The notes under the pieces are model-generated. The model was not told the DNA's origin and searched no databases. It saw nothing but the letters and a program-made list of their open reading frames with translations. Shown piece after piece: positions 37,040 to 44,542 of a stretch of 63,843 nucleotides of DNA. Each line of letters starts with the position of its first letter. Position 1 is the stretch's first letter. The translations under genes and the position numbers were made by a program. Origin of the DNA: Syntrophobacterales bacterium (GTDB taxonomy: Bacteria; Desulfobacterota; Desulfobaccia; Desulfobaccales; 0-14-0-80-60-11); contig JALNYP010000015.1 of assembly GCA_023229795.1 (NCBI GenBank), positions 1-63,843 of the forward strand, read 5' to 3'.

Positions 37040-38593
37040 ATGGTATCCTGGCTCATAGGTGCAGCAGTTTGCCTCGCGCTGTTGACGGGATGTGGCGGCG
37101 GTCAAAAAGGTAATCTGGTTAAAGCGGACCCGGTGCAGCAAGAATTAGTGGCTCCCGTCGGCGATGAAGCTCCGGACGATGCTTCCCTGACCGAAGAATT
37201 GAGCACCCCTCGCCTGGAAGAACTCTACGCCAAAAGCGGCATCACTGGTTGGGACCCCAGCCTCGAACAAGAACTGAAGAACTGGGAACATCAGGTTAAG
37301 TTTGATGTGCCCATTCAGATGAATAAACAGGTCAGGGCCTACCTGGTCTATTTCTCCACCGAGCGCAAGTCGGTCATCACGCGCTACCTGGCCCGTTCCA
37401 GCCGTTATCTGCCCATGATCAAAGGGGTGTTCCAGGAAGCCGGCCTGCCGGAAGACCTGGCCTACCTGGCCATGATCGAGTCCGGCTTTAACAACAAGGC
37501 TTATTCGCCCGCGGCCGCATGCGGCATGTGGCAGTTCATCAAAGGCACCGGCCTGCGTTACGGTCTGACCATCGACAGCTACGTGGATGAGCGCCGGGAC
37601 CCGGAGAAGGCCACCCGGGCGGCCGCCCAATACCTCCTGGACCTCTATAAACAGTTCGGTTCCTGGTACCTGGCCGCGGCTTCCTACAACTGCGGCGAGG
37701 GCCGGGTGCAGCGGGAATTGAACCAGAGCAACCACAAGAATTTCTGGGAACTCTCGGCCAACATGTGCCTGCCCACGGAAACCAAGAATTACGTGCCCCA
37801 GATGATCGCGGCCACCATCATCGCCAAAAACCCCGAAAAGTTCGGGTTCAAAAACGTGCCTTATTTACCGCCTCTCAAGTATGATAAGGCCAAGGTGACT
37901 GAGACGACCTCGCTCAAGGCTGCGGCCCAGGCGGTCAATGTGCCCACAGAGGAAGTGCAGGCCCTCAATCCGGAATTGCTGCGCGGCATCACGCCCCCGG
38001 ATGCGCCTTCTTATACCCTGAACCTGCCGCCCAAGAGCCAGGAACTTTTCACCAAGAATATCAGCCTGGCCCGTATCGAAGACCCGGCGGTGGCGAGCCA
38101 TCCCGTGCGGACGGCCACTCGGAGCTCAGGCCGGTCTTACACTGCCAGCCGGAGCACTCACCACGAAACCACCGTAGCCCACAAGTCCAGCAGCAAGAGC
38201 CACACCTATGCCCGGCCCGTCCAGAAGCGCTCCGCCACCCCGGTTTATGCCAAGAAAGAGTCCGCCGACACCGGCCACAGCACTCCGGGCAAGCCCAGTG
38301 TCAATGCCGGCGTAGTTCAGGCCTCGTTGTTCGGGACGCCGTCTATCGCGGCCAAGCACGAGGTAGTCAAGCATAGCGATGCCAAGAAGACCAAGGTGGC
38401 CCTCATCGGCTCCTCCAAGAGCAAGCCTAAGGCCTCAGCGGTGAAAAGCAAGAAAAGCGGAGACACCCGATTGGCCAGAAAACCTGACAGCTCCACCAAG
38501 AGCCCCGCCAAGTCCAAGAAAACCAGCCGTTCCAAAGACAAGTATTCGCACGCCAAGACCAAGCGGGCGCTCCTGGTTTCCGAAGCCCGGTAA
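37040..38593 (+). CDS. MltD-like membrane-bound lytic transglycosylase
   Basis: This 517-residue lipoprotein (lipobox LLTGC) has an SLT domain at about 110-250. The catalytic Glu lies in YLAMIESGFNNKAYSPAAA, with CGMWQFIKGTG and LAAASYNCGEGRV. A LysM-like segment follows (~295-340: SLKAAAQAVNVPTEEVQALN). The C-terminus (~360-517) is Ser/Lys/Thr-rich and highly basic, which could bind teichoic-like or nucleic polyanions or peptidoglycan. It cuts peptidoglycan to anhydro-muropeptides. The start ATG 37040 follows AGAGGA. Confidence 0.85.
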   Translation: MVSWLIGAAVCLALLTGCGGGQKGNLVKADPVQQELVAPVGDEAPDDASLTEELSTPRLEELYAKSGITGWDPSLEQELKNWEHQVKFDVPIQMNKQVRAYLVYFSTERKSVITRYLARSSRYLPMIKGVFQEAGLPEDLAYLAMIESGFNNKAYSPAAACGMWQFIKGTGLRYGLTIDSYVDERRDPEKATRAAAQYLLDLYKQFGSWYLAAASYNCGEGRVQRELNQSNHKNFWELSANMCLPTETKNYVPQMIAATIIAKNPEKFGFKNVPYLPPLKYDKAKVTETTSLKAAAQAVNVPTEEVQALNPELLRGITPPDAPSYTLNLPPKSQELFTKNISLARIEDPAVASHPVRTATRSSGRSYTASRSTHHETTVAHKSSSKSHTYARPVQKRSATPVYAKKESADTGHSTPGKPSVNAGVVQASLFGTPSIAAKHEVVKHSDAKKTKVALIGSSKSKPKASAVKSKKSGDTRLARKPDSSTKSPAKSKKTSRSKDKYSHAKTKRALLVSEAR

Positions 38594-38649
38594 TCTTGCC
38601 GGGCCTCGGCCCCTCAACACACCTTCTGCAATTTATTTTTTTCCTCCTC

Positions 38650-38677
38650 TTGATTTTCCCTATATTGTGGTTACAAT
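38650..38677 (+). promoter_or_regulatory. Promoter of groESL
   Basis: TTGATT (38650-38655), 16-bp spacer and TACAAT (38672-38677) lie directly upstream of the CIRCE operator. Confidence 0.65.
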
Positions 38678-38694
38678 CTCTGGTGATACTTCCA

Positions 38695-38721
38695 TTAGCA
38701 CTCACTAATATAGAGTGCTAA
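38695..38721 (+). promoter_or_regulatory. CIRCE operator (HrcA binding site)
   Basis: A perfect TTAGCACTC-N9-GAGTGCTAA lies 39 bp before groES. HrcA repressor binds here and releases the genes upon heat shock. Confidence 0.97.
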
Positions 38722-38760
38722 CATCGCTTGCATCCCTAATTTAGCACGAGGAGGTTTTAT

Positions 38761-39048
38761 ATGAACGTCAAACCCTTGAACGACCGGGTTCTGGTCAAAC
38801 GGATCGAAGAGGCGCAGGTTACCAAAGGCGGCATCGTCATTCCCGACGCGGCCAAGGAAAAGCCCATTGAAGGCAAAATCATCGCCGTGGGCCCCGGCAA
38901 AATGAGCGAGCAGGGGCAGCGCATGACCCTCCAGGTCAAAGAAGGCGACCGGGTCCTGTTCGGCAAGTACGCGGGCACCGAAATTAAGGTCGACGGCGAA
39001 GACTACCTGATGATGCGGGAAGAAGACGTCCTGGCCATCATCGGCTAA
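38761..39048 (+). CDS. groES: Co-chaperonin GroES
   Basis: This 95-residue protein has NVKPLNDRVLVKR, the mobile-loop region EAQVTKGGIVIPDAAKEKP, and a typical C-terminus (DYLMMREEDVLAIIG). It forms the heptameric lid on GroEL. AGGAGG precedes the ATG. Transcription is from the CIRCE-controlled promoter upstream. Confidence 0.97.
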   Translation: MNVKPLNDRVLVKRIEEAQVTKGGIVIPDAAKEKPIEGKIIAVGPGKMSEQGQRMTLQVKEGDRVLFGKYAGTEIKVDGEDYLMMREEDVLAIIG

Positions 39049-39119
39049 GCGCTTCTGATCCCCAGCTAACCTGAAGTTCTGTCGTACTCAGCAATTATCC
39101 TAAGGAGGACTGTAAACTC

Positions 39120-40760
39120 ATGTCAGCAAAAGAGATTAAATATGACATCAAAGCTCGGGAGTCCATGCTCCGGGGCGTCAACACCCTGGCCGACGCGGTC
39201 AAGGTAACCCTGGGCCCCAAGGGCCGTAACGTTATCCTGGAAAAATCCTTCGGCGCCCCGGCCATCACCAAGGACGGCGTCACCGTTGCCAAAGAGATCG
39301 AACTCGAAGACAAATTCGAGAACATGGGGGCCCAGATGGTGCGGGAAGTGGCCTCCAAGACCTCGGATGTCGCCGGCGACGGCACCACCACCGCCACCAT
39401 CCTGGCCCAGGCCATCTACCGGGAAGGCTCCCGCCTGGTAGCCGCCGGCACCAACCCCATGGCCTTAAAACGCGGCATCGAGCAGGCCGTGGCCGCGGTC
39501 GTGGACGAGCTCCACAAGATTTCCAAACCCACCAAAGATCAGAAAGAAATCGCCCAGGTCGGCACCATCAGCGCCAACAACGACGCCTCTATCGGTAACA
39601 TCATCGCCGAAGCCATGGCCAAAGTCGGCAAAGAAGGCGTCATCACCGTCGAAGAAGCCAAAGGCATGGAAACCAACCTGGAAGTGGTGGAAGGCATGCA
39701 GTTCGATCGCGGTTACATCTCTCCTTACTTCGTCACCAACCCGGAGAAGATGGAAGCCAGCATGGACGAGCCCTACATCCTCATCAATGAGAAGAAGATC
39801 AGCGCCATGAAGGACCTGCTGCCGCTGCTCGAGCAGATCGCCAAGATGGGCAAACCCCTGGTGATCGTGGCCGAGGACGTGGACGGCGAGGCCCTGGCCA
39901 CCCTGGTGGTCAACAAACTGCGGGGCACCCTCCAGGTCGCAGCCGTTAAGGCTCCCGGCTTCGGCGATCGCCGCAAGGCCATGCTCGAAGATATCGCCAC
40001 CCTCACCGGCGGCCAGATGATCTCCGAAGACATGGGCTGGAAGCTCGAGAACGTCACGGTGAAAGAGCTGGGCACCGCCCGCAAAGTCAGCATCGACCGG
40101 GATAACACCACCATCATCGACGGCGGCGGCGACCAGGCGGCTATCGAAGGCCGGGTGAAGCAGATCCGGGTCCAGATCGATGAGACCACCTCCGACTATG
40201 ACCGGGAAAAACTCCAGGAGCGGCTGGCCAAACTGGTGGGAGGCGTCGCGGTGATCCGCGTCGGCGCGGCCACCGAGGTCGAAATGAAAGAGAAGAAGGC
40301 CCGGGTGGAAGATGCCCTTAACGCTACCCGCGCCGCGGTGGAAGAAGGCATCGTGCCCGGCGGCGGCGTCGCCCTGCTGCGTTGCGCCCCGGCCCTGGCC
40401 GCGCTGAAGCTGAGCAGCCATGACGAGGAGCTGGGCGTCAATATCATCCGGCGGGCCTTGGAAGAACCCATCCGCCAGATCGCCAATAACGCCGGCTTCG
40501 AAGGCTCCGTGGTGGCCGAGCACGTGCGGGTTGAGAAAGGCCCCATGGGCTTCAACGCCGAAAGCGGCGTCTATGAAGACCTGATGGAAGCGGGCGTCAT
40601 CGACCCCACCAAGGTCACCCGCTACGCCATCCAGAACGCCGCGTCCGTGGCTTCCCTGTTGATCACCACCGAAGCCATGATCGCCGAGAAACCCAAGAAA
40701 GAAAGCCCGATGCCCGCCATGCCCGGCGGCGGCATGGGCGGCATGGAAGGCATGTACTAA
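39120..40760 (+). CDS. groEL: Chaperonin GroEL
   Basis: This 546-residue chaperonin has the ATP site VTLGPKGRNV and DVAGDGTTTATI, and a C-terminal GGM repeat ending GGMGGMEGMY. It folds proteins with GroES in the cytoplasm. AAGGAGG lies upstream of ATG 39120. It is 71 bp downstream of groES, as a standard operon. Confidence 0.98.
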   Translation: MSAKEIKYDIKARESMLRGVNTLADAVKVTLGPKGRNVILEKSFGAPAITKDGVTVAKEIELEDKFENMGAQMVREVASKTSDVAGDGTTTATILAQAIYREGSRLVAAGTNPMALKRGIEQAVAAVVDELHKISKPTKDQKEIAQVGTISANNDASIGNIIAEAMAKVGKEGVITVEEAKGMETNLEVVEGMQFDRGYISPYFVTNPEKMEASMDEPYILINEKKISAMKDLLPLLEQIAKMGKPLVIVAEDVDGEALATLVVNKLRGTLQVAAVKAPGFGDRRKAMLEDIATLTGGQMISEDMGWKLENVTVKELGTARKVSIDRDNTTIIDGGGDQAAIEGRVKQIRVQIDETTSDYDREKLQERLAKLVGGVAVIRVGAATEVEMKEKKARVEDALNATRAAVEEGIVPGGGVALLRCAPALAALKLSSHDEELGVNIIRRALEEPIRQIANNAGFEGSVVAEHVRVEKGPMGFNAESGVYEDLMEAGVIDPTKVTRYAIQNAASVASLLITTEAMIAEKPKKESPMPAMPGGGMGGMEGMY

Positions 40761-41066
40761 AAGCAGGGGGCAGGGGTAGTCGGTGGCACGGGGCGTCTCG
40801 CCTGTGCGTGACTTCCCCCGACCCCATCCCTTATAAGTGTAGGGTGGGCACGGCCCACCAAACTGCAGGGCGGACTCAAATGGTCCGCCCTTCTTCTTTC
40901 CCTTCTAGAAAAATGCCAATTGGGGCGTCTAATCGGATTCTAGCTTGATCTTGCCTTTAATTCTCGATAGCCTCTCATTTAATTACCTGTTAACTTTCCA
41001 TCCCCTTGATAATCCAGGTGCCGTTCTTGCAGAGACATCGAAAAATCGTGCTAAAGAGAGAGCTTT
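40761..41066 (+). other. Intergenic region groEL - flavodoxin gene
   Basis: This 306-bp stretch contains the palindromic repeat at 40839-40890 and an AT-rich part (40970-41050) likely to hold the next promoter. No gene was seen. Confidence 0.55.
40839..40890. repeat. Dispersed palindromic repeat after groEL, probably used as terminator
   Basis: GTAGGGTGGGC / GCCCACC and GGGCGGAC (40868-40875) / GTCCGCCC (40883-40890) form two hairpins. The second is followed by a pyrimidine-rich TTCTTCTTTC, so it could end groESL transcription. Confidence 0.65.
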
Positions 41067-41768
41067 ATGAACATTTTAGCTTTGAACAGCAGTCCGCGGG
41101 ATCATGAAACCAGCAAGACCGAGTTGGTCTTACAAAAATTTCTGGAGGGGGCCCGGCGGGCCGGGGCTACGGCCGAGACGCTGTACCTGCGGAACTACAA
41201 GATCAACCACTGCCTGGGGTGTTACGATTGCTGGCTCAAGACCCCGGGCCGCTGCATCCAGAAGGATGATATGTCGGAGGTGCTGTTCGACCGTTATCTG
41301 GCGGCCGACCTGGTGGTGGTGGCCTCCCCCATCTACAACGCTACTATGAACGCCCGCATGAAGCTCTTCGTGGAACGCACCCTGCCCTTGATGGACCCCT
41401 TAAAGGAACCTGCCGAAGCCGGGGGTGTCCCGCATCGCTTCGAGAAGATGCCTAAAGTGGTGACCCTGAGCGTGTGCGGTTTCTGGGACCCGGCCATGTT
41501 TCAGGCCCTGTCCCTGACCTGGCGCATGTGTCTGGGCAAAGACCTAGTGGCCGAAATCTACCGCCATTCCTCCGAATTTCTCTCCATACCCGAATTTCAG
41601 CCCCAGGCCCAGGTCATCCTGGACGCGGTGGCCCAGGCCGGGGAAGAAGTGGTGCTCCAGGGCCAGGTCAGCCCCGGGACCATGGCTACCCTCAGCCAGG
41701 ACCTGGCCCCCGCCGACACCCTGGCGCGCCTCTTACGGGAATTCTGGTCCCAAGGCGTCGGCGCATAA
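41067..41768 (+). CDS. Flavodoxin-fold NAD(P)H-dependent FMN reductase-like protein
   Basis: This 233-residue protein begins MNILALNSSPRDHETSKTE, the phosphate-binding loop of the FMN_red/iron-sulfur flavoprotein group. NHCLGCYDCWLKTPGRCIQKDD holds a Cys-x2-Cys-x7-Cys pattern as in iron-sulfur flavoproteins, and ASPIYNATMNARMKLFVER is the second FMN contact. It may bind a 4Fe-4S cluster in addition to FMN, but only three of the usual cysteines are clear. It probably reduces oxidants in an anaerobe. AGAGAGAG precedes the ATG. Confidence 0.82.
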   Translation: MNILALNSSPRDHETSKTELVLQKFLEGARRAGATAETLYLRNYKINHCLGCYDCWLKTPGRCIQKDDMSEVLFDRYLAADLVVVASPIYNATMNARMKLFVERTLPLMDPLKEPAEAGGVPHRFEKMPKVVTLSVCGFWDPAMFQALSLTWRMCLGKDLVAEIYRHSSEFLSIPEFQPQAQVILDAVAQAGEEVVLQGQVSPGTMATLSQDLAPADTLARLLREFWSQGVGA

Positions 41769-41857
41769 AATTTCCGGGAAAGGGGCTAAGGGCCAACGGC
41801 CCGTATCCTGGTGAAAAACTCCCCCAAACCCCGCCCCCAATCCCACAAGTCAAAATC

Positions 41858-41931
41858 GTAGGGGCACGGCGTGCCGTGCCCCCGCTATTGCAGAAAAATT
41901 GCGGACCTGCGTGTCCGCCCCTTTTTATTCC
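41858..41931. repeat. Dispersed palindromic repeat with terminal T run
   Basis: GTAGGGGCACGGC / GCCGTGCCCC and GCGGAC...GTCCGC followed by CCCCTTTTTA. The second hairpin may act as terminator for the flavodoxin gene. Confidence 0.7.
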
Positions 41932-41964
41932 GGGGGCAATGGGGTGTCAATCTGCCTTTTCCCT

Positions 41965-41984
41965 CACAGGCTGGAAAGCCTGTG
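41965..41984. repeat. Short palindrome (CACAGGCT...)
   Basis: CACAGGCT and AGCCTGTG are separated by four bases and followed by CCACCC, the same ending as after the palindrome at 13160. Confidence 0.5.
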
Positions 41985-42050
41985 CCACCCATGCAGGGGA
42001 GTTTGAGGGGAGGGGGGAAAATTGCCTTCTCCGGCCCTCCCCTCAAAACC

Positions 42051-42893
42051 CTACCCCTCCAGCATGATCCCGGCGTAGCCCACGAAGCTGTCGTTAGGCA
42101 TAATGTCGTAGCTGGTGTAGTAGTCGATCAGGGCGGCTTTACGGGCGCCGAGTTGCTTGGCCGCGGCCACCGCGGCCACCGCGCCCCCGGCGCTGCAGGC
42201 GCTCTGGTCTTCGGCCGCGGTCTTGAGCATGCCGGCGCCGTCCAGTTTCAGAGCCTGGTCGATGAATTTCTTATCGTTGACGGTTTTGACCCAGTTCACC
42301 GCGGCGGGTCCGTAGCCCTGGGGGGAGAAGCCGTAGTTGGGGCCGTAGTGGGTGAGATCGGTGGACCCGAAGGCCAGGAGGCTGACCTTGAGTTCCCTGG
42401 CCACCGCGGCTACGGCCTGGCCCAGTTCGATGGCCGTGGCAGAGTGGGGCGAGCGCAGGGCCAGGAGCTTGGCCTGGGGAAAGAAGTACTTGACGAAGGG
42501 AATCTGCACTTCAATGGTGTTGTCGCCGGGGTATTCCTCCCGCAGGGTCAGGCGTTTGGCCAGGGGCTCATAGAACTCCGTGGCCAGGGGAATATCTCCC
42601 AGAGGCGTCTCCCAGGCCGTCTCGGTCACTAACAGCGGCGGCGAGTTGCCGCCCAGGTGGCCGCCGAAGACGCAGACCACCTGGGGTTGGGTGATCTTGG
42701 AGGCCAGGCCGAAGACCCGGGCCGCGGCCTTTCCGGAGAAATGCCAGCCGGCGTGGGGCACGATGCCACCGAACACTGTGGTTCCGGTGGGCAGCGGCGG
42801 GCTCCCGGCGATAAACTGCTCGATTTCCGCCTTACAGGCGCTGGCGCTGGCGGGATACCACCCCGCGGGCAACATCCGCTCCCGGATTCGCAT
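42051..42893 (-). CDS. amrB: MEMO1-family protein (AmmeMemoRadiSam system protein B)
   Basis: This 280-residue protein has the family landmarks RMLPAGWYPAS, GIVPHAGWHFSGKAAARVF, CVFGGHLGG, and LLAFGSTDLTHYGPNYGF plus a conserved Cys-rich SACSAGGAV. MEMO1 proteins bind metal through His/Asp/Cys. In the AmmeMemoRadiSam system they occur with AMMECR1 and a radical SAM partner, neither of which is adjacent. The reaction is unresolved. The gene lies alone in the minus orientation, between repeats and a small exported gene. Confidence 0.85.
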   Translation of the reverse strand: MRIRERMLPAGWYPASASACKAEIEQFIAGSPPLPTGTTVFGGIVPHAGWHFSGKAAARVFGLASKITQPQVVCVFGGHLGGNSPPLLVTETAWETPLGDIPLATEFYEPLAKRLTLREEYPGDNTIEVQIPFVKYFFPQAKLLALRSPHSATAIELGQAVAAVARELKVSLLAFGSTDLTHYGPNYGFSPQGYGPAAVNWVKTVNDKKFIDQALKLDGAGMLKTAAEDQSACSAGGAVAAVAAAKQLGARKAALIDYYTSYDIMPNDSFVGYAGIMLEG

Positions 42894-43216
42894 GGTTGTC
42901 TCCTTCTTGGCGCAGCCGGTTGATGGGGGTTCCAGGGCCGGCGTCCTGGGTGACTATCTGCGTTTGGACCACCAACCCTCTGAAATAAGCTGAATTTTAG
43001 CCATATTTAATCTAAGGCGGTCCTTTTTGTCAAGGACGGCATCGGCTGCAGGCGCCCTCGTCATCTTCGAGTTACCCAAACCTGACTAACGCGGTCGGCG
43101 GCCGGGATTTTATGGGTCTTTCCCAGGTTTATTTTCTTTCAAAAATTCAGAGAGCTTATATAATAAATCTGCCCTGTTGAAAAGCAAGGAGGCCGGAAGC
43201 AATCCCGGAGTTTGAC
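42894..43216 (+). other. Intergenic region upstream of the Lys-rich exported peptide
   Basis: This 323-bp stretch between divergent genes has a TATAAT at 43159-43164 with a weak -35, about 50 bp before the next start. Nothing else was recognised. Confidence 0.45.
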
Positions 43217-43483
43217 ATGCTGAAAATTATCTCGACCCTGGCCGCGCTCATGGCCGGTCTGATGCTTTTTACGGGGACTGCCGTCTCCCGGTCTGAGGAT
43301 AATTTCGGGGTAACCAGGATTCAATCCAAGTCTCCGGGGCATAAGACCAAGGCGAAGAAGGCCCGGGTAAAATCCGGCCAAGGCTGAGGGGTGTCTGGCA
43401 AAGCCGCCGGGTCGCGGCACTCCAAAAGCAGGAAATACGCCGGTAAAAAGGGATCGGGGAAATCCTGGCAAGTTAACCGCTGA
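43217..43483 (+). pseudogene. Small exported Lys-rich protein, interrupted by an in-frame TGA
   Basis: ATG 43217 with CGGAG upstream opens a frame with a clear signal peptide (MLKIISTLAALMAGLMLF ... AVS), then NFGVTRIQSKSPGHKTKAKKA. A TGA at 43385-43387 ends it after 56 residues. The same frame goes on for 31 further residues of the same basic character (VSGKAAGSRHSKSRKYAGKK ...) to TGA 43481-43483. Without the first TGA it would be an 88-residue exported basic protein. Function unknown. The composition resembles the basic tail of the MltD-like protein at 37040. Confidence 0.55.
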
Positions 43484-43568
43484 GAGGTAAGCGCGGCTCT
43501 CGGCGGCCTGACATAATCCTTCACTTACGGGGCGGGCCTTGCGGTCCGGCCCCTTTTTGAGGTGATCT

Positions 43569-44324
43569 ATGAGCACAACCTTCACGCTGACGCTGGTGCG
43601 GCATGGACAGAGCACTTGGAATCTGGAAAACCGGTTCACCGGCTGGACTGACGTGGGCCTGACGCCCCAGGGGGAGCAGGAGGCCCTTAAGGGCGCGCAG
43701 TTTCTCCGGGACCGCGGCTTGACCTTCGATATTGCCTATACCTCGGTCCTCAAGCGGGCCATCAAGACCCTGTGGCTCATCCTCGAAACCATGGAGTTGG
43801 AGTGGATTCCGGTGGTCCGGGCTTGGCAGCTGAATGAACGGCATTACGGGGCCTTGCAAGGGCTCAATAAGAGCGAGACCGCGGCGAAATTCGGGGAAGA
43901 ACAGGTGAAAATCTGGCGCCGCAGTTATGCGACGCCGCCCCCGGCCCTCGACCTTGACGATCCGCGCCATCCGCGCTTCGACCGCCGCTATGCGAAGCTT
44001 CCCCCTGAGTCGCTGCCGGCCTGCGAATCCCTGGCCAATACCGTGGCCCGCATGATGCCTTACTGGCACAGCGACATCGCCCCGGCGGTCAAATCCGGTC
44101 AGCGGGTGCTGGTGGTGGCCCACGGCAACAGCCTGCGCGCCCTGGTAAAGCACCTGGACCGCCTCACGGACGACGAAATCGTCGCGGTGAACATCCCCAC
44201 GGGCATTCCCCTGGTCTATGAACTGGATGAGAACCTGAACCAGATCAGGCACTACTATCTGGGCGACGAAGCCGAGCTCAAGAAGGCCATGGACGCGGTG
44301 GCGGCTCAGGGCAAGGCCAAGTAA
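43569..44324 (+). CDS. gpmA: 2,3-bisphosphoglycerate-dependent phosphoglycerate mutase
   Basis: This 251-residue protein has the phosphohistidine motif LVRHGQSTWNLENRFTGW, ERHYGALQGLNKSETAAKFG, and VVAHGNSLRALVKHLDRL. It interconverts 3- and 2-phosphoglycerate in glycolysis/gluconeogenesis. All catalytic residues (two His, Arg, Glu) are visible. TTTGAGGTG lies upstream of ATG 43569. It is monocistronic and followed by tRNA-Leu. Confidence 0.96.
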   Translation: MSTTFTLTLVRHGQSTWNLENRFTGWTDVGLTPQGEQEALKGAQFLRDRGLTFDIAYTSVLKRAIKTLWLILETMELEWIPVVRAWQLNERHYGALQGLNKSETAAKFGEEQVKIWRRSYATPPPALDLDDPRHPRFDRRYAKLPPESLPACESLANTVARMMPYWHSDIAPAVKSGQRVLVVAHGNSLRALVKHLDRLTDDEIVAVNIPTGIPLVYELDENLNQIRHYYLGDEAELKKAMDAVAAQGKAK

Positions 44325-44409
44325 GGGGGCAACGGAGCAGTTCCCTCGGCCCTGTGGGCCTTGATATCATCTTGAATGTTGGAGGGCGATATACTACATT
44401 AAATAGGCT

Positions 44410-44496
44410 GCCTGGGTGGCGGAACGGGTAGACGCAAGGGACTTAAAATCCCTCGGTCGCAAGGCCGTGCCGGTTCGAGTCCGGCCCCAGGCACCA
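44410..44496 (+). tRNA. tRNA-Leu (anticodon UAA)
   Basis: Acceptor stem GCCTGGG / CCCAGGC, discriminator A and an encoded CCA (44494-44496). The anticodon arm AGGGA-CTTAAAA-TCCCT gives UAA. A long variable arm (CGGTCGCAAGGCCG) and T arm CCGGTTCGAGTCCGG mark a class II leucine tRNA. Confidence 0.96.
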
Positions 44497-44504
44497 GTAA
44501 ATTC

Positions 44505-44542
44505 AAGAGGTTAGCTATTTCAGGCCAACCTCTTTTCTTTTT
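44505..44542 (+). terminator. Terminator after tRNA-Leu
   Basis: AAGAGGTT (44505-44512) and AACCTCTT (44527-44534) form the stem, followed by TTCTTTTT. Confidence 0.85.

Noticed and set aside
39465..40523. 352-residue frame antisense to groEL
   Set aside because: It is a His/Gly/Asp-rich shadow of GC-rich coding sequence in the opposite strand.
44410..44496. tRNA-Leu as attachment site of the integrative element
   Set aside because: No repeat of the tRNA 3' end was seen near 57.6-63.8 kb, and the integrase lies about 19 kb away at the far side.
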